A stretch of DNA of 64,000 bases. Source: Polynucleobacter necessarius (GTDB lineage Bacteria; Pseudomonadota; Gammaproteobacteria; Burkholderiales; Burkholderiaceae). The number at the start of each line of letters is the position of its first letter. Within the stretch, counting starts at the first letter, position 1. Both the position numbers and the translations under genes were made by a program. The notes beneath the pieces were generated by a model. That model had not been told where the DNA came from. It ran no database searches and saw only the letters and a list, made by a program, of their open reading frames with translations. This document shows, one piece after another, positions 17,676-28,345 of the stretch. The stretch covers positions 2,712 through 66,711 of the forward strand of contig NZ_LT606946.1 in assembly GCF_900095175.1 (NCBI RefSeq), read 5' to 3'.

Positions 17676-18404
17676 TCAGGCAGTCCAGTGAATCGGGGTT
17701 TCATGGTGCTCTACCAGCCATTCATTCGTTTTGGTGAAATGCCCGCAACTTGCCTTTGCACCAGGCTGTAGAAATGGCTGGTCTGTTTTGTAGACCCCCA
17801 GCTCAGAAGGGTGAGAGGATTGCAGAATCAATTGGTCTGGGGCTGTCTCAATCAGGGGCAACTTAGATTGAGCATGCCCACCCCAAAGCATCCAGACTAG
17901 ATTTGGCTTTTGGAGCGCTAAATTCTTGATAAGTCGATCAATAAGGGATTTCCACCCAAGATTGGCATGACTGCCTGCCTCACCCAATTTCACGCTAAGA
18001 GCCGTATTGAGTAGTAGCACGCCTTGCTCAGCCCAGCCGTGGAGATCTCCATTGGGAAGGGTGCCAAAACCCTCGAGCGCTAGGGCTTTTCTGATATTGC
18101 GTAAGGAGCTGGGAAATTGCCTGGAATTGGTCGGAATATTGGCGGGAATCGAAAAAGCCAAGCCCTGGGCCAGTCCAGGGGAGTGATACGGATCCTGCCC
18201 CAAGATGACGACCTTGACCTTAGTAAGTGGGGTTAATGTCAGCGTTTTAAAGAAATTCTGGGGCTCAGGACAAATTTTTTCTACATCTTTATTTAGCTCA
18301 AACCGTAGATTAGTCCGCAGTGTTTGCCACTCTAAAGACTCAAAATAATCCCCGAGTAGGGTGCGCCAGTCCTCTGGAATGTCAGCCGCAGAAAACGAAT
18401 GCAT
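17676..18404 (-). CDS. ung: uracil-DNA glycosylase family 1
   Basis: Removes uracil from DNA as the first step of base-excision repair. 242 residues. Catalytic water-activating motif GQDPYHSPGLAQGLAFS, the substrate-stacking and positioning segments GVLLLNTALSV and MLWGGHAQSK, and the DNA-intercalating SSHPSELGVY are all present. Its ATG overlaps the stop of the M61 peptidase gene (TAATG at 18402-18406), indicating coupled translation. Confidence 0.97.
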   Translation of the reverse strand: MHSFSAADIPEDWRTLLGDYFESLEWQTLRTNLRFELNKDVEKICPEPQNFFKTLTLTPLTKVKVVILGQDPYHSPGLAQGLAFSIPANIPTNSRQFPSSLRNIRKALALEGFGTLPNGDLHGWAEQGVLLLNTALSVKLGEAGSHANLGWKSLIDRLIKNLALQKPNLVWMLWGGHAQSKLPLIETAPDQLILQSSHPSELGVYKTDQPFLQPGAKASCGHFTKTNEWLVEHHETPIHWTA

Positions 18405-20188
18405 TACTCAGCAGGCGTCAGGGTGTATTGAGTTGGAATTTGATCATCCTCAAGAACAGTCATGCACTCATGCTCTAAATCATCTCGGTAAAAGCAAATC
18501 TGGATGACTTGCCCTGTGATCAAGCTAGATAACACCTTATCCCAGCGGGCGGCAGTAATGCGTTCACCATTGATGCTGGCTAGCAGATCTCCAGGGGCTA
18601 GACCCGCTAACTGTGCAGCTCCACCATCAAGTACATGCGTCACCTTGAGCCAACCATTGCTATCACTATGACGCAATCCCAATTGCAGTTTGATCTTCTC
18701 AAGCTTGGAATGGGTTTTCTGTTTAACCGAAATCGATTTTGAATCAATCCATTTTTGAATTGGAATATCTTGAGCGCCATAAATATAGCGCGACTTAAAT
18801 TCATTCCAAGTTTTGGAGAATTTTTTGCCAAGCAATTTCAATATCAAGTCATCCAAACCATTTTCAGCAATGCCATCTAGCGTGACTCCATGGGTTTGCC
18901 AGATGAGGCGCATCAAATCATCTAAGGATTGACGATTGCCTGTAAATGCGCGGATCTTGAGATCTAATCCCAGGGCGAGCAAGGCGCCCTTGCCGTAATA
19001 ACTTACGACCGCATTTGGTGTGTTTTCATCAGCTTGATAGTATTTAGTCCAAGCATCAAAAGAGCTATCTGCAAGGCTTTGCTTTAGCCTTCCTGGGCCA
19101 CGCAAAATGCCATTCCAATTATTCGCGACTAGCTTGAGGTAAGCCTTCAGATCAATACGTTTGCTGCGGAATAATTGCAAGTCATCGTAGTAACTCGTAA
19201 AACCTTCAAATAACCAGAGTAAGCGAGTATGGTTTCTACGATCAAGTTGATAGGGTTGGAATGCTTTAGGCAGAATGCGTTTGACTACCCAAGCATGAAA
19301 ATACTCATGACTGCAGAGACCTAGAAACTCACGATAGGATGCTTCATCTAAGGGTGTATTCACTTGAGGAATCTGATCCCGACGGCATAGCAGGGCGGTA
19401 CTATTGCGATGCTCAAGTCCACCGTATCCAGAAAGAACGGCATTGACTAAAAATAAATAACTTTCAAACGGTGCTTGTTTTATTTTTGGTTCAAATAAAT
19501 TAATCGTGCTGGTGCAAATTGCTTGCAGATCTTTGGCAAGGCGCTCAAGATCAATTTCATGAATACATCCTTGAATCGCCATAGCATGTGTAGTGCCATT
19601 CGATTGCCAATGCGCAATCTGAAACTCGCCCATGGCAATTGGATGATCAAGTAAGTCATCATAGTTTTTAGCGAGATAAAAGCCGTAGCCCTGACTGTCA
19701 ACTTTGACGGTCTGTAGTCCTGTCTGAACGGTCCATGAGTTTGCGCAAGCATCTTTTGGTGGAATCAACACTAAAGCGCAGGGTAAAGATTCTTGCCCCT
19801 TCACTGATATACACAGACTACTTGGGTTAATAAAAGCCCACTCAGTATCCAGATAGGCTGCGCGTACTGATGAGTCAAATGTATACACCGTTGTGAGAAT
19901 TTCTACTGCGCCAGCCACTTTGGGCAAACGCCATTGATCGTTGTCAATCCTTTCTAACGGTAGCGCTTCAATTGGGTTATCTAGTGCGAATGCTTCAATC
20001 GTTTCAATTTGTTTGCTGAAATCTCGAATCAAATAGCTACCCGGAATCCAGGCGGGCATTTGCAGAATTTGCCCATTGGGTAATGGGTTCTCAATGCGCA
20101 ACTTCACATGAAAGCGGTGGCCATGCAGATCGGCCGACCAAATGGTGTATTGGATTGAGGGTAGATCGGAGGTATTGATTTTGTTCAT
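18404..20188 (-). CDS. M61 family metallopeptidase with PDZ domain
   Basis: 594 residues, related to glycyl aminopeptidases. A beta-rich N-terminal domain (about 1-190) precedes the gluzincin catalytic domain with the zinc motif HEYFHAWVVKRI (HExxH) and a downstream glutamate in LLWLFEGFTSYYDD; a PDZ domain occupies about residues 490-580 (DGGAAQLAGLAPGDLLASINGERI). No signal peptide is evident, suggesting a cytoplasmic enzyme. Coupled to ung downstream; dsbC and the ubiH-like gene lie upstream on the same strand. Confidence 0.92.
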   Translation of the reverse strand: MNKINTSDLPSIQYTIWSADLHGHRFHVKLRIENPLPNGQILQMPAWIPGSYLIRDFSKQIETIEAFALDNPIEALPLERIDNDQWRLPKVAGAVEILTTVYTFDSSVRAAYLDTEWAFINPSSLCISVKGQESLPCALVLIPPKDACANSWTVQTGLQTVKVDSQGYGFYLAKNYDDLLDHPIAMGEFQIAHWQSNGTTHAMAIQGCIHEIDLERLAKDLQAICTSTINLFEPKIKQAPFESYLFLVNAVLSGYGGLEHRNSTALLCRRDQIPQVNTPLDEASYREFLGLCSHEYFHAWVVKRILPKAFQPYQLDRRNHTRLLWLFEGFTSYYDDLQLFRSKRIDLKAYLKLVANNWNGILRGPGRLKQSLADSSFDAWTKYYQADENTPNAVVSYYGKGALLALGLDLKIRAFTGNRQSLDDLMRLIWQTHGVTLDGIAENGLDDLILKLLGKKFSKTWNEFKSRYIYGAQDIPIQKWIDSKSISVKQKTHSKLEKIKLQLGLRHSDSNGWLKVTHVLDGGAAQLAGLAPGDLLASINGERITAARWDKVLSSLITGQVIQICFYRDDLEHECMTVLEDDQIPTQYTLTPAE

Positions 20189-20206
20189 CAGTATTGCCTA
20201 TTACGC

Positions 20207-20937
20207 CTATTGCTTCAGGCTGCTAAATTTCTTTTCAATATCGGTGATTTGAACGGCACCCGGAAAGCGACTGCCATCAGTAAAGAAAATAGTCGGTGTC
20301 CCTGTAATGCCGTAGGTCTTGGCAAAGGCCATATTTTTGTCCAAAGGAGTGTGGCGCAGTCACTTTTCCCGCTGGGTGCAATGCTATTAATCATCCAATC
20401 AATATAGGCTTTTTGGGGGTCAGCAGAGCACCAAATTTGTTTAGATTTCTGTGCAGAGTCAGCTGACAGAATCGGAATTAAGTAGGTATAAACAGTAACG
20501 TTATCCAGCTGCTGTAAAGATTTTTCTAAACGCTTGCAGTAGCCGCAATTGGGGTCGGAAAAAATAGCAAGCTGTCGACTGCCATTGCCACGAACTGCTT
20601 TTAATGCATTTGATAAATTGAGTTCAGACCACTTAATGCGATTCAGATCTGCCTGTTTTTGTTCGGTAATATTTTTTCCTGTAGCGATCTCAATGATTTC
20701 ACCTTGGATTAAATATTTGCTATTCGCATCGGTGTAAAACACATTATTTCCAACCAAGATCTCGTAAATGCCGGGAATAGGCGATTGAGAGACGCCTTTA
20801 ATTTTCGTGTTTGGCCCAATCTTTTTTTGCAGCTCAGATCGGACTTGTTGTTCCGACTGCGCATTAGCCAGTCCTGCTAATAGGCTGAGAGAGCAGGCGA
20901 ATGCGAGAGTAAGAAATAGTTTATTCAAAATCAGCAT
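20207..20937 (-). pseudogene. dsbC: disulfide isomerase DsbC, +2 frameshift
   Basis: Periplasmic thiol:disulfide isomerase of the DsbC/G type. Signal peptide ([23 protein letters not shown]), dimerisation domain, and catalytic CGYC in FSDPNCGYCKRLEKSL. After SGKSDCA the frame is lost: the present frame reads nonsense to 20215, whereas the other frame gives PLDKNMAFAKTYGITGTPT and continues to IEKKFSSLKQ-stop at 20207-20209. The change is explained by an extra dinucleotide in GTGT (20349-20352, plus strand). The cis-Pro segment GTPT lies after the shift, so the encoded product should be inactive. The start overlaps the end of the ubiH-like gene. Confidence 0.88.
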
Positions 20938-22195
20938 CTCCAAGGGCGCGTTCAATCAGGCGTCGTTTAATAAAGTGACTACGATTGACCATGCCCAGTC
21001 CCCAGTTGCGCAGTTGCTTCTCTGAACCGCTGCTTGCGGAGAATAGTTTCTTCAGTTTGTCGGTCACCCAGAGTAGAGCGCCGGTATCGCCTTGACGTTG
21101 GCGCTCGTAGCGACGTAATAAAACTCTATCGTTTGGCAGTCGGAAGGATTCACGTTGACTCAAGATATTGAGTAGAGTTGCCACATCCCTTAATCCCAGG
21201 TTCAAGCCTTGACCGGCCAAGGGATGCATCACATGAGCAGCATCACCAATTAGTGCAACCTTAGGATTATCTTCAGGACCAATAAAGCGATTGGCACGAA
21301 TTCTTCTGAGTGGGAAAGCAGCTGGCGTTGAATTGAGAATCAGCTCTCCAAGTTGAGAGACTACTGCACCAGTAGCGATCGAGCAAAGCTTGTCAGTCCA
21401 CATCGCTTGATCAAGCTTTAAAAGTTCCGCCGCATTTTCTGGTGAGGTAGACCACACCATCGAAACTTGTTTATTCGGTAATGGCAGCATAGCCACAATA
21501 TCGCCCCCTGGCAAAAACCATTGGTAGGCAGTTTCGAGATGTGCGTTACTGCAAATCCAATTGGCCACCATGGCACTTTGTGAATAACTTTCTTCTTTTG
21601 TGGAAATACCCAGCTCAGTGCGAATGGGTGAGTTGGCACCATCTGCAGCAATGACGAGTTGAGTACGTAGGGTGGATCCATTTGAGAGATGCAGGGTTAC
21701 CCCATCCGGATCTACTTCAATACTGTCAACTGCATCGCTGATGCGCTCTAATTTATTTTGGAAGCGTGAGGCTTGATCTAGAGTGTGCTCGATCACATTC
21801 GATTCACCAATCCAGGCTAACTGGGGTGTGCCCGCCTCAAAAGCGGATAGATGGAGTTGATCCCGTTTTTCTCCGCGATCACCATAAATCCGCATGTCTC
21901 TTACAGGCTGCAAGCGATTGTGATCTATGGCATCCCAAACCTGAAGATGGGCAAGTAATTTTTGGGTGCTAGGAGAAAAGGCGTAAATGCGTTGTCCCCA
22001 TTGATTACCCTGGGGTGCGGGAACTGCTTGCCCTAGGTCGGGGGCAATTTGAATGGTTTGAAGTCCAAGCTGGGCTAGACCCAATGCGCAAGCCTTGCCT
22101 GCTATGCCTCCACCCACCACGACGACATCAACCCCCCGGATTTGGGAGGCATTTTTAGGCAGCTTAGCGGAGGAATTTTGTTGAACTTCTGACAT
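20921..22195 (-). CDS. UbiH/UbiF/VisC-family FAD monooxygenase
   Basis: Class A flavin hydroxylase of ubiquinone biosynthesis. 424 residues: N-terminal dinucleotide fold [23 protein letters not shown], the DG motif region [17 protein letters not shown], and the FAD-ribityl motif [24 protein letters not shown]. Members hydroxylate the ring at C5, C6 or C1; which one cannot be decided from the sequence. Divergent from ychF (39 nt between starts). Together with coq7 at 37133 it indicates ubiquinone synthesis, matching the quinol-oxidising bc1 complex. Confidence 0.9.
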   Translation of the reverse strand: MSEVQQNSSAKLPKNASQIRGVDVVVVGGGIAGKACALGLAQLGLQTIQIAPDLGQAVPAPQGNQWGQRIYAFSPSTQKLLAHLQVWDAIDHNRLQPVRDMRIYGDRGEKRDQLHLSAFEAGTPQLAWIGESNVIEHTLDQASRFQNKLERISDAVDSIEVDPDGVTLHLSNGSTLRTQLVIAADGANSPIRTELGISTKEESYSQSAMVANWICSNAHLETAYQWFLPGGDIVAMLPLPNKQVSMVWSTSPENAAELLKLDQAMWTDKLCSIATGAVVSQLGELILNSTPAAFPLRRIRANRFIGPEDNPKVALIGDAAHVMHPLAGQGLNLGLRDVATLLNILSQRESFRLPNDRVLLRRYERQRQGDTGALLWVTDKLKKLFSASSGSEKQLRNWGLGMVNRSHFIKRRLIERALGDADFE

Positions 22196-22234
22196 ATCTC
22201 GATGATATCGAAACTAGCCCTTTACAATACGGCT

Positions 22235-23329
22235 ATGTCTTTGAAATGTGGCATCGTCGGCCTGCCTAACGTCGGCAAATCTACCCTCTTTAACGCGCTT
22301 ACCAAGGCTGGAATCGCGGCGGAAAACTATCCTTTCTGCACGATCGAGCCTAATGTGGGTGTGGTTGAGATTCCCGACCCCCGTCTTGCCGCTTTGGCTG
22401 AGATCGTCAAGCCCGAGCGCATCCTGCCTGCGGCTGTCGAATTTGTCGACATTGCGGGCTTGGTTGCTGGAGCCTCCAAAGGTGAGGGTCTGGGAAACCA
22501 ATTCTTAGCCAATATTCGTGAAACTGACGCCATTACCCATGTGGTTCGTTGTTTTGAGGATGCCAACGTGATCCACGTGGCCGGCAAGATTGACCCGATT
22601 TCGGATATCGCAGTTATCGACACTGAGCTAGCCTTATCTGACTTAACGACCGTTGAAAAAACCCTTCAACGCTCCAGTAAAGCTGCTAAGTCAGGGAATG
22701 ACAAAGAGGCGGCAGCTCTCGTGGCTGTACTGACTAAGGTACAAGCCCATTTAGATCAAGCTCAGCCTGTCCGCAGCTTGAAACTGACTGACGAAGAAAA
22801 TTTGCTTTTAAAGCCACTATGCTTAATTACCGCAAAGCCTGCGATGTATATCGCTAACGTCAAAGAAGACGGCTTTGACAATAATCCGCATTTAGAGGCA
22901 GTGATTCAGCATGCAGCTAAAGAGGGTGCGCCAGTGGTTGCGGTATGTGCCGCAATCGAAGCCGAGATTGCTGATTTGGATGATGCTGACAAAGCTGAGT
23001 TCTTGGCGGACCTCGGTATGGAAGAGTCTGGATTGGATCGCGTGATTCGTGCAGGCTATAAGTTGTTAGGACTACAGACCTACTTTACAGCTGGCGTTAA
23101 AGAAGTTCGCGCCTGGACAATTCACCAAGGCGATACTGCTCCGCAGGCTGCCGGAGTCATTCATACAGATTTTGAGCGCGGCTTTATTCGTGCGCAAACC
23201 ATTGCTTTTGAGGGCTTTATTCAATTCAAGGGTGAGTCTGGTGCCAAGGAGGCTGGAAAGATGCGTGCTGAGGGTAAAGAGTATGTAGTTAAAGACGGTG
23301 ATGTTTTAAATTTCCTGTTTAACGTCTAA
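22235..23329 (+). CDS. ychF: redox-regulated ATPase/GTPase YchF (Obg family)
   Basis: 364 residues, the standard family length. P-loop [18 protein letters not shown], switch segment [32 protein letters not shown], a helical insertion, and the C-terminal TGS-like domain ([23 protein letters not shown]). YchF binds ATP rather than GTP and associates with ribosomes. The ATG at 22235 ([10 protein letters not shown]) is chosen over the frame start 33 nt upstream because all family members begin at this point. A strong terminator follows. Confidence 0.96.
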   Translation: MSLKCGIVGLPNVGKSTLFNALTKAGIAAENYPFCTIEPNVGVVEIPDPRLAALAEIVKPERILPAAVEFVDIAGLVAGASKGEGLGNQFLANIRETDAITHVVRCFEDANVIHVAGKIDPISDIAVIDTELALSDLTTVEKTLQRSSKAAKSGNDKEAAALVAVLTKVQAHLDQAQPVRSLKLTDEENLLLKPLCLITAKPAMYIANVKEDGFDNNPHLEAVIQHAAKEGAPVVAVCAAIEAEIADLDDADKAEFLADLGMEESGLDRVIRAGYKLLGLQTYFTAGVKEVRAWTIHQGDTAPQAAGVIHTDFERGFIRAQTIAFEGFIQFKGESGAKEAGKMRAEGKEYVVKDGDVLNFLFNV

Positions 23330-23348
23330 AAACAGCACCTCCAAAGGT

Positions 23349-23377
23349 AAAAAGCCCTTAGTGATAAGGGCTTTTTT
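23349..23377. terminator. rho-independent terminator after ychF, probably bidirectional
   Basis: Stem AAGCCCTTA/TAAGGGCTT with loop GTGA, followed by a run of T on the plus strand and preceded by a run of A, so it can also stop transcription of the convergent winged-helix gene that ends at 23395. Confidence 0.93.
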
Positions 23378-23394
23378 ATTTTCTTGAGCTTGAA

Positions 23395-23745
23395 TTAGTT
23401 TTCTTTAACAGCCTTTGCAAGACACTTAGAAATTTCTTCATAGCGTTTGATAGCCATCTTGCTGGGAACCACTTCTTTTTTGCGCCCATCTTCATTCGCT
23501 GCCATCTTGATATAGCCCATAGCGCTCAGATTCTTGAGTCGTCCATGTAGGGTCGCCTGGGATTCCAAATCAGAGAGAGAAATCAGGCCACCAACCAAAA
23601 TCGATTGCTTGGCATGAAAGCTCAAAATAATTTTGTCTAAAAGACTTTCTTCAATAGAGTCGAGTTTTTTCCCAGGATTGATACGGTCAAGAACGTCAAT
23701 TAGATTTAAGAAACGGATGTAGCAGGAGGATTTGGTGGTCGACAT
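23395..23745 (-). CDS. small winged-helix (MarR-like) DNA-binding protein, paralogue B
   Basis: 116 residues, homologous to the protein at 1366-1725: shared YIRFLNLIDVL, LDSIEESLLDKII, recognition-helix region SQATLHGRLKNLSAMGYI and the wing NEDGRKKEVV, then a basic C-terminal helix (KRYEEISKCLAKAVK). As in locus A it is divergent from a MASE1-like membrane protein (23865) with 119 nt between starts and the same 12-bp motif in the gap. The ribosome site is weak (AAAGAA). Function unknown; likely a transcription factor for the pair. Confidence 0.75.
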   Translation of the reverse strand: MSTTKSSCYIRFLNLIDVLDRINPGKKLDSIEESLLDKIILSFHAKQSILVGGLISLSDLESQATLHGRLKNLSAMGYIKMAANEDGRKKEVVPSKMAIKRYEEISKCLAKAVKEN

Positions 23746-23793
23746 TTCTTTTTCAGTTAGTTTAAAAGGTACTAAAACCTAATAAGCTATTGG

Positions 23794-23805
23794 CTTAAGG
23801 GTTAA
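23794..23805. promoter_or_regulatory. second copy of the shared 12-bp motif (candidate operator)
   Basis: CTTAAGGGTTAA here is the exact reverse complement of TTAACCCTTAAG at 1270-1281. Relative to the two genes the orientation is the same in both loci, and the distance to the membrane-protein start is similar (59 and 53 nt). Candidate binding site of the paralogous winged-helix proteins; inference. Confidence 0.5.
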
Positions 23806-23864
23806 TGTGAGTATATTCCCAAATTAATTGGCTGGTAGTATGACTTAATATTTTAAAAATAACC

Positions 23865-24431
23865 ATGCCAGTAGTCATGAAAAGAATACTCTCTGAGCAG
23901 ATGACTGGGTTTTTGGTGAGCGCGATCACCTACTCAAGCCTCTTTTATGTAAATGCTTGGCTTACAGCACACCTTGAATATGGTCTTGGGGTGAATTGGA
24001 TCTACCTTCCAGCTGGCTTACGATTATTTCTGACACTTATCTTTGGCTTATCAGGCGCCATTGGAATTGCGCTCGCATCTTTCATGATTTGTTATTTTGG
24101 GCAATTTCCACCCGATCTCACTACTTGTATTGGGGTGGGGTTGATTTCAGGATTTTCGCCTTACCTCGCAAAACTATTTGTTGCGAGCAATATCAAAATT
24201 TCACCAGATCTCAGTGATTTGAGTTTACCTAAATTGGCTGTTTGTATTTTGATTTATGCGCTCTTAAGTGCTGGCCTGCATCAATGGTGGTTTGCGCTGA
24301 GAGGGCTTGATGGGGCCGGAAGCTTTAATCACTTTGTTGTCATGTTCCTAGGTGATGTACTTGGAACGGTGTTGCTTATTGCTTTAATTAAGTACAGCCT
24401 AGATCTCTTAAAGACCTCAAGAGCAGTCTAA
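23865..24431 (+). CDS. MASE1-like multi-pass membrane protein, paralogue B
   Basis: 188 residues, about five or six membrane helices, no soluble output domain. Carries [30 protein letters not shown], matching the block at residues 40-70 of the protein at 677-1216, and also shares the late segments ([38 protein letters not shown]). An internal ATG at 23877 is an alternative start; neither has a strong ribosome site. The stop overlaps the convergent trpC stop by 3 nt. Sensor role is inferred from similarity to MASE1 domains and from gene context. Confidence 0.7.
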   Translation: MPVVMKRILSEQMTGFLVSAITYSSLFYVNAWLTAHLEYGLGVNWIYLPAGLRLFLTLIFGLSGAIGIALASFMICYFGQFPPDLTTCIGVGLISGFSPYLAKLFVASNIKISPDLSDLSLPKLAVCILIYALLSAGLHQWWFALRGLDGAGSFNHFVVMFLGDVLGTVLLIALIKYSLDLLKTSRAV

Positions 24432-25231
24432 TTAAATAATTCACTTAAAGCTGCGCCCGGATCATTGGCTCGCATGAACGCCTCGCCTACTAAGAATGCA
24501 TTGATCTGATGATCGCGCATGAGTTGCACATCAGCGCGAGTCATGATTCCAGACTCGGTAACCAAAGTTTTACCTGTTGGTACCATTGATAGTAAAGATA
24601 AGGTGGTTTGCAGGGTAACTTCAAAGGTTTTCAGATTGCGATTATTAATACCGAGTAGCGGTGTCTTTAATTCAAGGGCTTGCTCTAGTTCAGGTGCGTT
24701 ATGTACCTCAACAAGCACATCTAGGCCCAGCTCATGTGCACAAGCTTCCAACTCTTTCATTTGATTGAGTTCAAGGCAGGCCACAATTAATAAAATCGCA
24801 TCAGCACCAATCGCCCTTGCTTCATAGACTTGGTATGGATCAATCGTAAAGTCTTTGCGTAATACAGGAATGCTACAAGCAGCTCTTGCAGCCTGAAGAT
24901 AGGCATTCGCCCCCTGGAAATAATCTCTATCGGTGAGAACGGATAGACAGGCCGCACCATTTTTTTCATAGGACTGAGCAATTTCAGCTGGCTGAAAATT
25001 TTCGCGCAAGATTCCTTTGCTGGGACTCGCTTTCTTAATCTCGGTAATCACACCCGCTTTACCTACTGCAATTTTTTGTTCGATAGACCGAATAAAACCA
25101 CGTGGCTTTAAAAGGGCGTCACGATTATTTTCTTCCGCCTGATCACGTTGATTGCCTAAAGAGATTTTTTTTGAATCAGCAGCTACCTCAATCTTCTTGG
25201 TGGCAACAATTTTGTCGAGGATATCGCTCAT
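24428..25231 (-). CDS. trpC: indole-3-glycerol phosphate synthase
   Basis: Fourth step of tryptophan synthesis, closing CdRP to indole-3-glycerol phosphate. 267-residue TIM barrel: N-terminal helix [77 protein letters not shown], and [12 protein letters not shown]. All catalytic segments are intact. Last gene of rpe-trpE-trpG-trpD-trpC, 11 nt after trpD. Confidence 0.97.
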   Translation of the reverse strand: MSDILDKIVATKKIEVAADSKKISLGNQRDQAEENNRDALLKPRGFIRSIEQKIAVGKAGVITEIKKASPSKGILRENFQPAEIAQSYEKNGAACLSVLTDRDYFQGANAYLQAARAACSIPVLRKDFTIDPYQVYEARAIGADAILLIVACLELNQMKELEACAHELGLDVLVEVHNAPELEQALELKTPLLGINNRNLKTFEVTLQTTLSLLSMVPTGKTLVTESGIMTRADVQLMRDHQINAFLVGEAFMRANDPGAALSELFN

Positions 25232-25242
25232 GAAGATCTTAA

Positions 25243-26265
25243 TTAGTTTTGGGTTGCGGCTACAAATTGGTCCAGCTTGTGACGGGCAGCGCCAGATGCA
25301 ATGGCTGCTTGGGCCATCTGAATGCCGCTAGCAATACTCGGGGCTACATCCGCTACATACAGCACTGCTCCAGCATTGAGGCAAACAATGTCGCTCGCTG
25401 GGCCAGGAGTTTTATTGAGTACATCTAAAACAACGGCCTTAGATTCTTCAGCATCAGCCACCTTAAAGCTATTGGTCGGCGCAGTGTTCAAGCCAAAGTC
25501 TTTTGGATGAATCTCATATTCACGGACCTGACCATCTTTTAATTCGCCTACGAGGGTAGGACCTTCAAGAGAAATCTCATCCAAACCATCGCGGCCATAT
25601 ACAACGAGTGCGTGGTCCATGCTCATGGCTTGCAATACATGCGCCTGGATGCCGACTAAGTCAGCATGAAATACGCCCATCAGAATGCGTTTAGCATCTG
25701 CCGGGTTAGTAAGCGGTCCTAAGATATTGAATATCGTGCGCACGCCCAAATCTTTACGAATCGGCACAACATTCTTCATGGCAGGGTGATGATTGGGCGC
25801 AAACATAAAGCCTGCCCCCACTTCTGAAATACATTTCGCTACTTGCTCTGGGGAAAGTGATAGTTTTACGCCTAGAGACTCCAGAATATCTGCGCTTCCG
25901 GATTTGCTGCTGACACTACGATTGCCGTGCTTAGCAATTTTGGCTCCGGCAGCTGCCGCCACAAACATGGCAGCAGTAGAAATGTTGAAGGTGTGAGCTC
26001 CGTCGCCGCCAGTGCCCACCACATCCACTAAGTTTTTTCTATCCTCAACGATTACTGGAGTGGCAAATTCCCGCATGACTTGAGCGGCTGCGGCAATTTC
26101 ACCAACAGTTTCTTTTTTCGTCCGCAGGGCAACTAGTAGTCCTGCAACCAAGGTCGGCGGCATCTCACCGCTCATGATTAGACGCATCATTGCAGTCATC
26201 TCATCATGAAAGAGCTCGCGATGTTCAATGCAACGTTGCAATGCTTGCTGTGGAGTAATGGACAT
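25243..26265 (-). CDS. trpD: anthranilate phosphoribosyltransferase
   Basis: Joins anthranilate to PRPP in tryptophan synthesis. 340 residues. PRPP loop [50 protein letters not shown] split over conserved motifs GTGGDG and KHGNRS, then [20 protein letters not shown] and [14 protein letters not shown]. Intact and of normal length, between trpG and trpC on the minus strand. Confidence 0.97.
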   Translation of the reverse strand: MSITPQQALQRCIEHRELFHDEMTAMMRLIMSGEMPPTLVAGLLVALRTKKETVGEIAAAAQVMREFATPVIVEDRKNLVDVVGTGGDGAHTFNISTAAMFVAAAAGAKIAKHGNRSVSSKSGSADILESLGVKLSLSPEQVAKCISEVGAGFMFAPNHHPAMKNVVPIRKDLGVRTIFNILGPLTNPADAKRILMGVFHADLVGIQAHVLQAMSMDHALVVYGRDGLDEISLEGPTLVGELKDGQVREYEIHPKDFGLNTAPTNSFKVADAEESKAVVLDVLNKTPGPASDIVCLNAGAVLYVADVAPSIASGIQMAQAAIASGAARHKLDQFVAATQN

Positions 26266-26289
26266 GTGGGTCGACTTATTGCTATTAAG

Positions 26290-26856
26290 TTATTTGGCTT
26301 GGAGAAAATTCTTCAACAGCGCATGGCCATGCTCCGAAAGAATGGACTCAGGATGAAATTGCACACCTTCTACTGCGAGTTCTTTATGTCGGACACCCAT
26401 GATCTCGCCATCCGAGGATGTGGCTGTTACTTCAAGAACTGCGGGCAGCGAGCTCTTCTCAATGGCGAGAGAGTGATAACGCGTCACCTTAAATGGGTTT
26501 GGTAAGTCTTTGAAAACGCCAACACCAGTGTGATGAATACCATCTGTTTTGCCATGCATGACTTTTTGGGCGCGAATAATCTTGCCGCCGAATGCTTCAC
26601 CAATCGCTTGGTGTCCAAGACAGACGCCTAGGATAGGCATCTGTCCAGCATAGCGTTGGATCGTCGCTACAGAAATCCCTGCCTCTGCCGGACTACAAGG
26701 CCCTGGTGAAATACAAATGCGTGCAGGATTGATTTTGGCAATTTCATCAACGGAAATTTCATCATTGCGGAAGACTTTGACCTCTTCACCCAGTTCTGCA
26801 AAATACTGAACGAGGTTGTAGGTAAATGAATCGTAGTTATCAATCATGAGGAGCAT
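26290..26856 (-). CDS. trpG: anthranilate synthase glutamine amidotransferase component
   Basis: Hydrolyses glutamine to supply ammonia to TrpE. 188-residue class I glutamine amidotransferase: [19 protein letters not shown] start, oxyanion strand [12 protein letters not shown], nucleophile elbow [10 protein letters not shown] (Cys) and the His-Glu pair in [16 protein letters not shown]. Overlaps trpE by 17 nt, implying coupled synthesis of the two subunits in equal amounts. In some bacteria the same protein also serves PabB. Confidence 0.97.
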   Translation of the reverse strand: MLLMIDNYDSFTYNLVQYFAELGEEVKVFRNDEISVDEIAKINPARICISPGPCSPAEAGISVATIQRYAGQMPILGVCLGHQAIGEAFGGKIIRAQKVMHGKTDGIHHTGVGVFKDLPNPFKVTRYHSLAIEKSSLPAVLEVTATSSDGEIMGVRHKELAVEGVQFHPESILSEHGHALLKNFLQAK

Positions 26857-28345
26857 CGAGTCCTCCCCGTACTAAGTCTGCAGCCATTAATACCGCGCGT
26901 GCTTTGGCTTCTGTTTCTTTCCACTCGGCAGTGGGGTCGGAGTCTGCAACTACACCAGCACCAGCCTGGGAGTGCAATACACCATCACGAATCACGCCAG
27001 TGCGAATGGCAATTGCTACATCCATATCGCCAGAGAAAGAAAGATAGCCAACTGCGCCTCCATAGACGCCGCGTTTCACAATTTCCATCTCATCAATAAT
27101 TTCCATTGCCCGAATCTTTGGGGCACCCGATAAAGTGCCAGCAGGGAAGGTTGCGCGTAGAACATCCATATTGCTCATATTGTCTAGCAATTCACCTTCA
27201 ACCGAGCTAACGATGTGCTGTACATGGGAATATTTTTCGATCGACATCGAATCAGTCACTTTGACTGTGCCTGTTTTTGCGATACGACCCACATCGTTAC
27301 GAGCTAAGTCAATCAACATGACATGCTCGGCAATCTCTTTTGGATCTGCAAGTAGCTCTTTAGCAAGACGCTCATCTTCTTCAGGATTTACGCCGCGAGG
27401 GCGTGTGCCCGCTAGAGGGCGAATTGTCACAATCTTCTGACTCTCGCGTTGCTCTTGGCGCACCAAGATTTCTGGTGATGAACCCACGACCTGCAAATCA
27501 CCAAAGTCATAGAAGTACATATACGGTGATGGATTCAGAGAGCGTAATGCGCGATAGAGGGCAAGCGGTGAATCTGTGAATGGCTTGCTAATACGCTGGC
27601 CAATGACGACCTGCATGCAATCGCCAGCCAAAATATATTCTTTGGTTTTGAGAACAGCATTTTCAAAATCAGCCGCCCTGAACTTACGGATCAACTCTGT
27701 TTTGGTGTTCGGTAATGAAGCAGGCATGCTTACAGGTTTGCTTAAGCACGCAAGCAATTCTTTTAATCGAGCTTGACCCTTTTCATAACTATCGGTAACG
27801 CTTGGGTCTGCATAGACAATTAAATAAATACGACCTGCAACATTATCAATCACTGCCAACTCTTCTGTGAGCATTAGTTGAATATCAGGCACATCCAATT
27901 CATCTGGCAACTTATGTTTTGCTAAGCGAGATTCAATATAGCGAACCGTGTCGTAACCAAAGTAGCCTGCAAGTCCGCCACAGAAGCGTGGGAGACCAGG
28001 TTGAACCGCCACCTTGAAGCGCTTGAAATAAGCATCAACAAAGTCGAGTGGATTGTCGCGATTGGTTTCAATGACTTTGTCATTGAATAAAACTTCAGTC
28101 AGTGGTGCCGTTGGTGTGCCAACCGTTCTTAAAACAGTTTTAGCAGGAAGACCAATAAAGGAGAAGCGACCAAAGCGCTCGCCACCTAAAACAGACTCAA
28201 GTAGGTAAGTATTCTTTTGTCCAAATGCTTGGGTAAGTTTGACGTACAGCGAGAGCGGTGTCTCTAGGTCGGCTAAAACTTCTTTCACCAATGGAATGCG
28301 ATTGAAACCCTGTTTAGTTAGGGCAAGAAATTCTTCGTGCTGCAT
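26840..28345 (-). CDS. trpE: anthranilate synthase component I
   Basis: Converts chorismate to anthranilate; feedback-inhibited by tryptophan in characterised enzymes. 501 residues: N-terminal regulatory domain with the LLES element ([21 protein letters not shown]), and the chorismate-binding domain with [38 protein letters not shown] and [15 protein letters not shown]. The ATG shares bases with the rpe stop (TAATG). No leader peptide or attenuator is visible because rpe lies directly upstream. Confidence 0.97.
   Translation of the reverse strand: MQHEEFLALTKQGFNRIPLVKEVLADLETPLSLYVKLTQAFGQKNTYLLESVLGGERFGRFSFIGLPAKTVLRTVGTPTAPLTEVLFNDKVIETNRDNPLDFVDAYFKRFKVAVQPGLPRFCGGLAGYFGYDTVRYIESRLAKHKLPDELDVPDIQLMLTEELAVIDNVAGRIYLIVYADPSVTDSYEKGQARLKELLACLSKPVSMPASLPNTKTELIRKFRAADFENAVLKTKEYILAGDCMQVVIGQRISKPFTDSPLALYRALRSLNPSPYMYFYDFGDLQVVGSSPEILVRQEQRESQKIVTIRPLAGTRPRGVNPEEDERLAKELLADPKEIAEHVMLIDLARNDVGRIAKTGTVKVTDSMSIEKYSHVQHIVSSVEGELLDNMSNMDVLRATFPAGTLSGAPKIRAMEIIDEMEIVKRGVYGGAVGYLSFSGDMDVAIAIRTGVIRDGVLHSQAGAGVVADSDPTAEWKETEAKARAVLMAADLVRGGLDAPHD

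Noticed and set aside
22214..22623. Minus-strand open frames of 95 and 98 codons
   Set aside because: Shadows of the high-GC third positions at the start of ychF.
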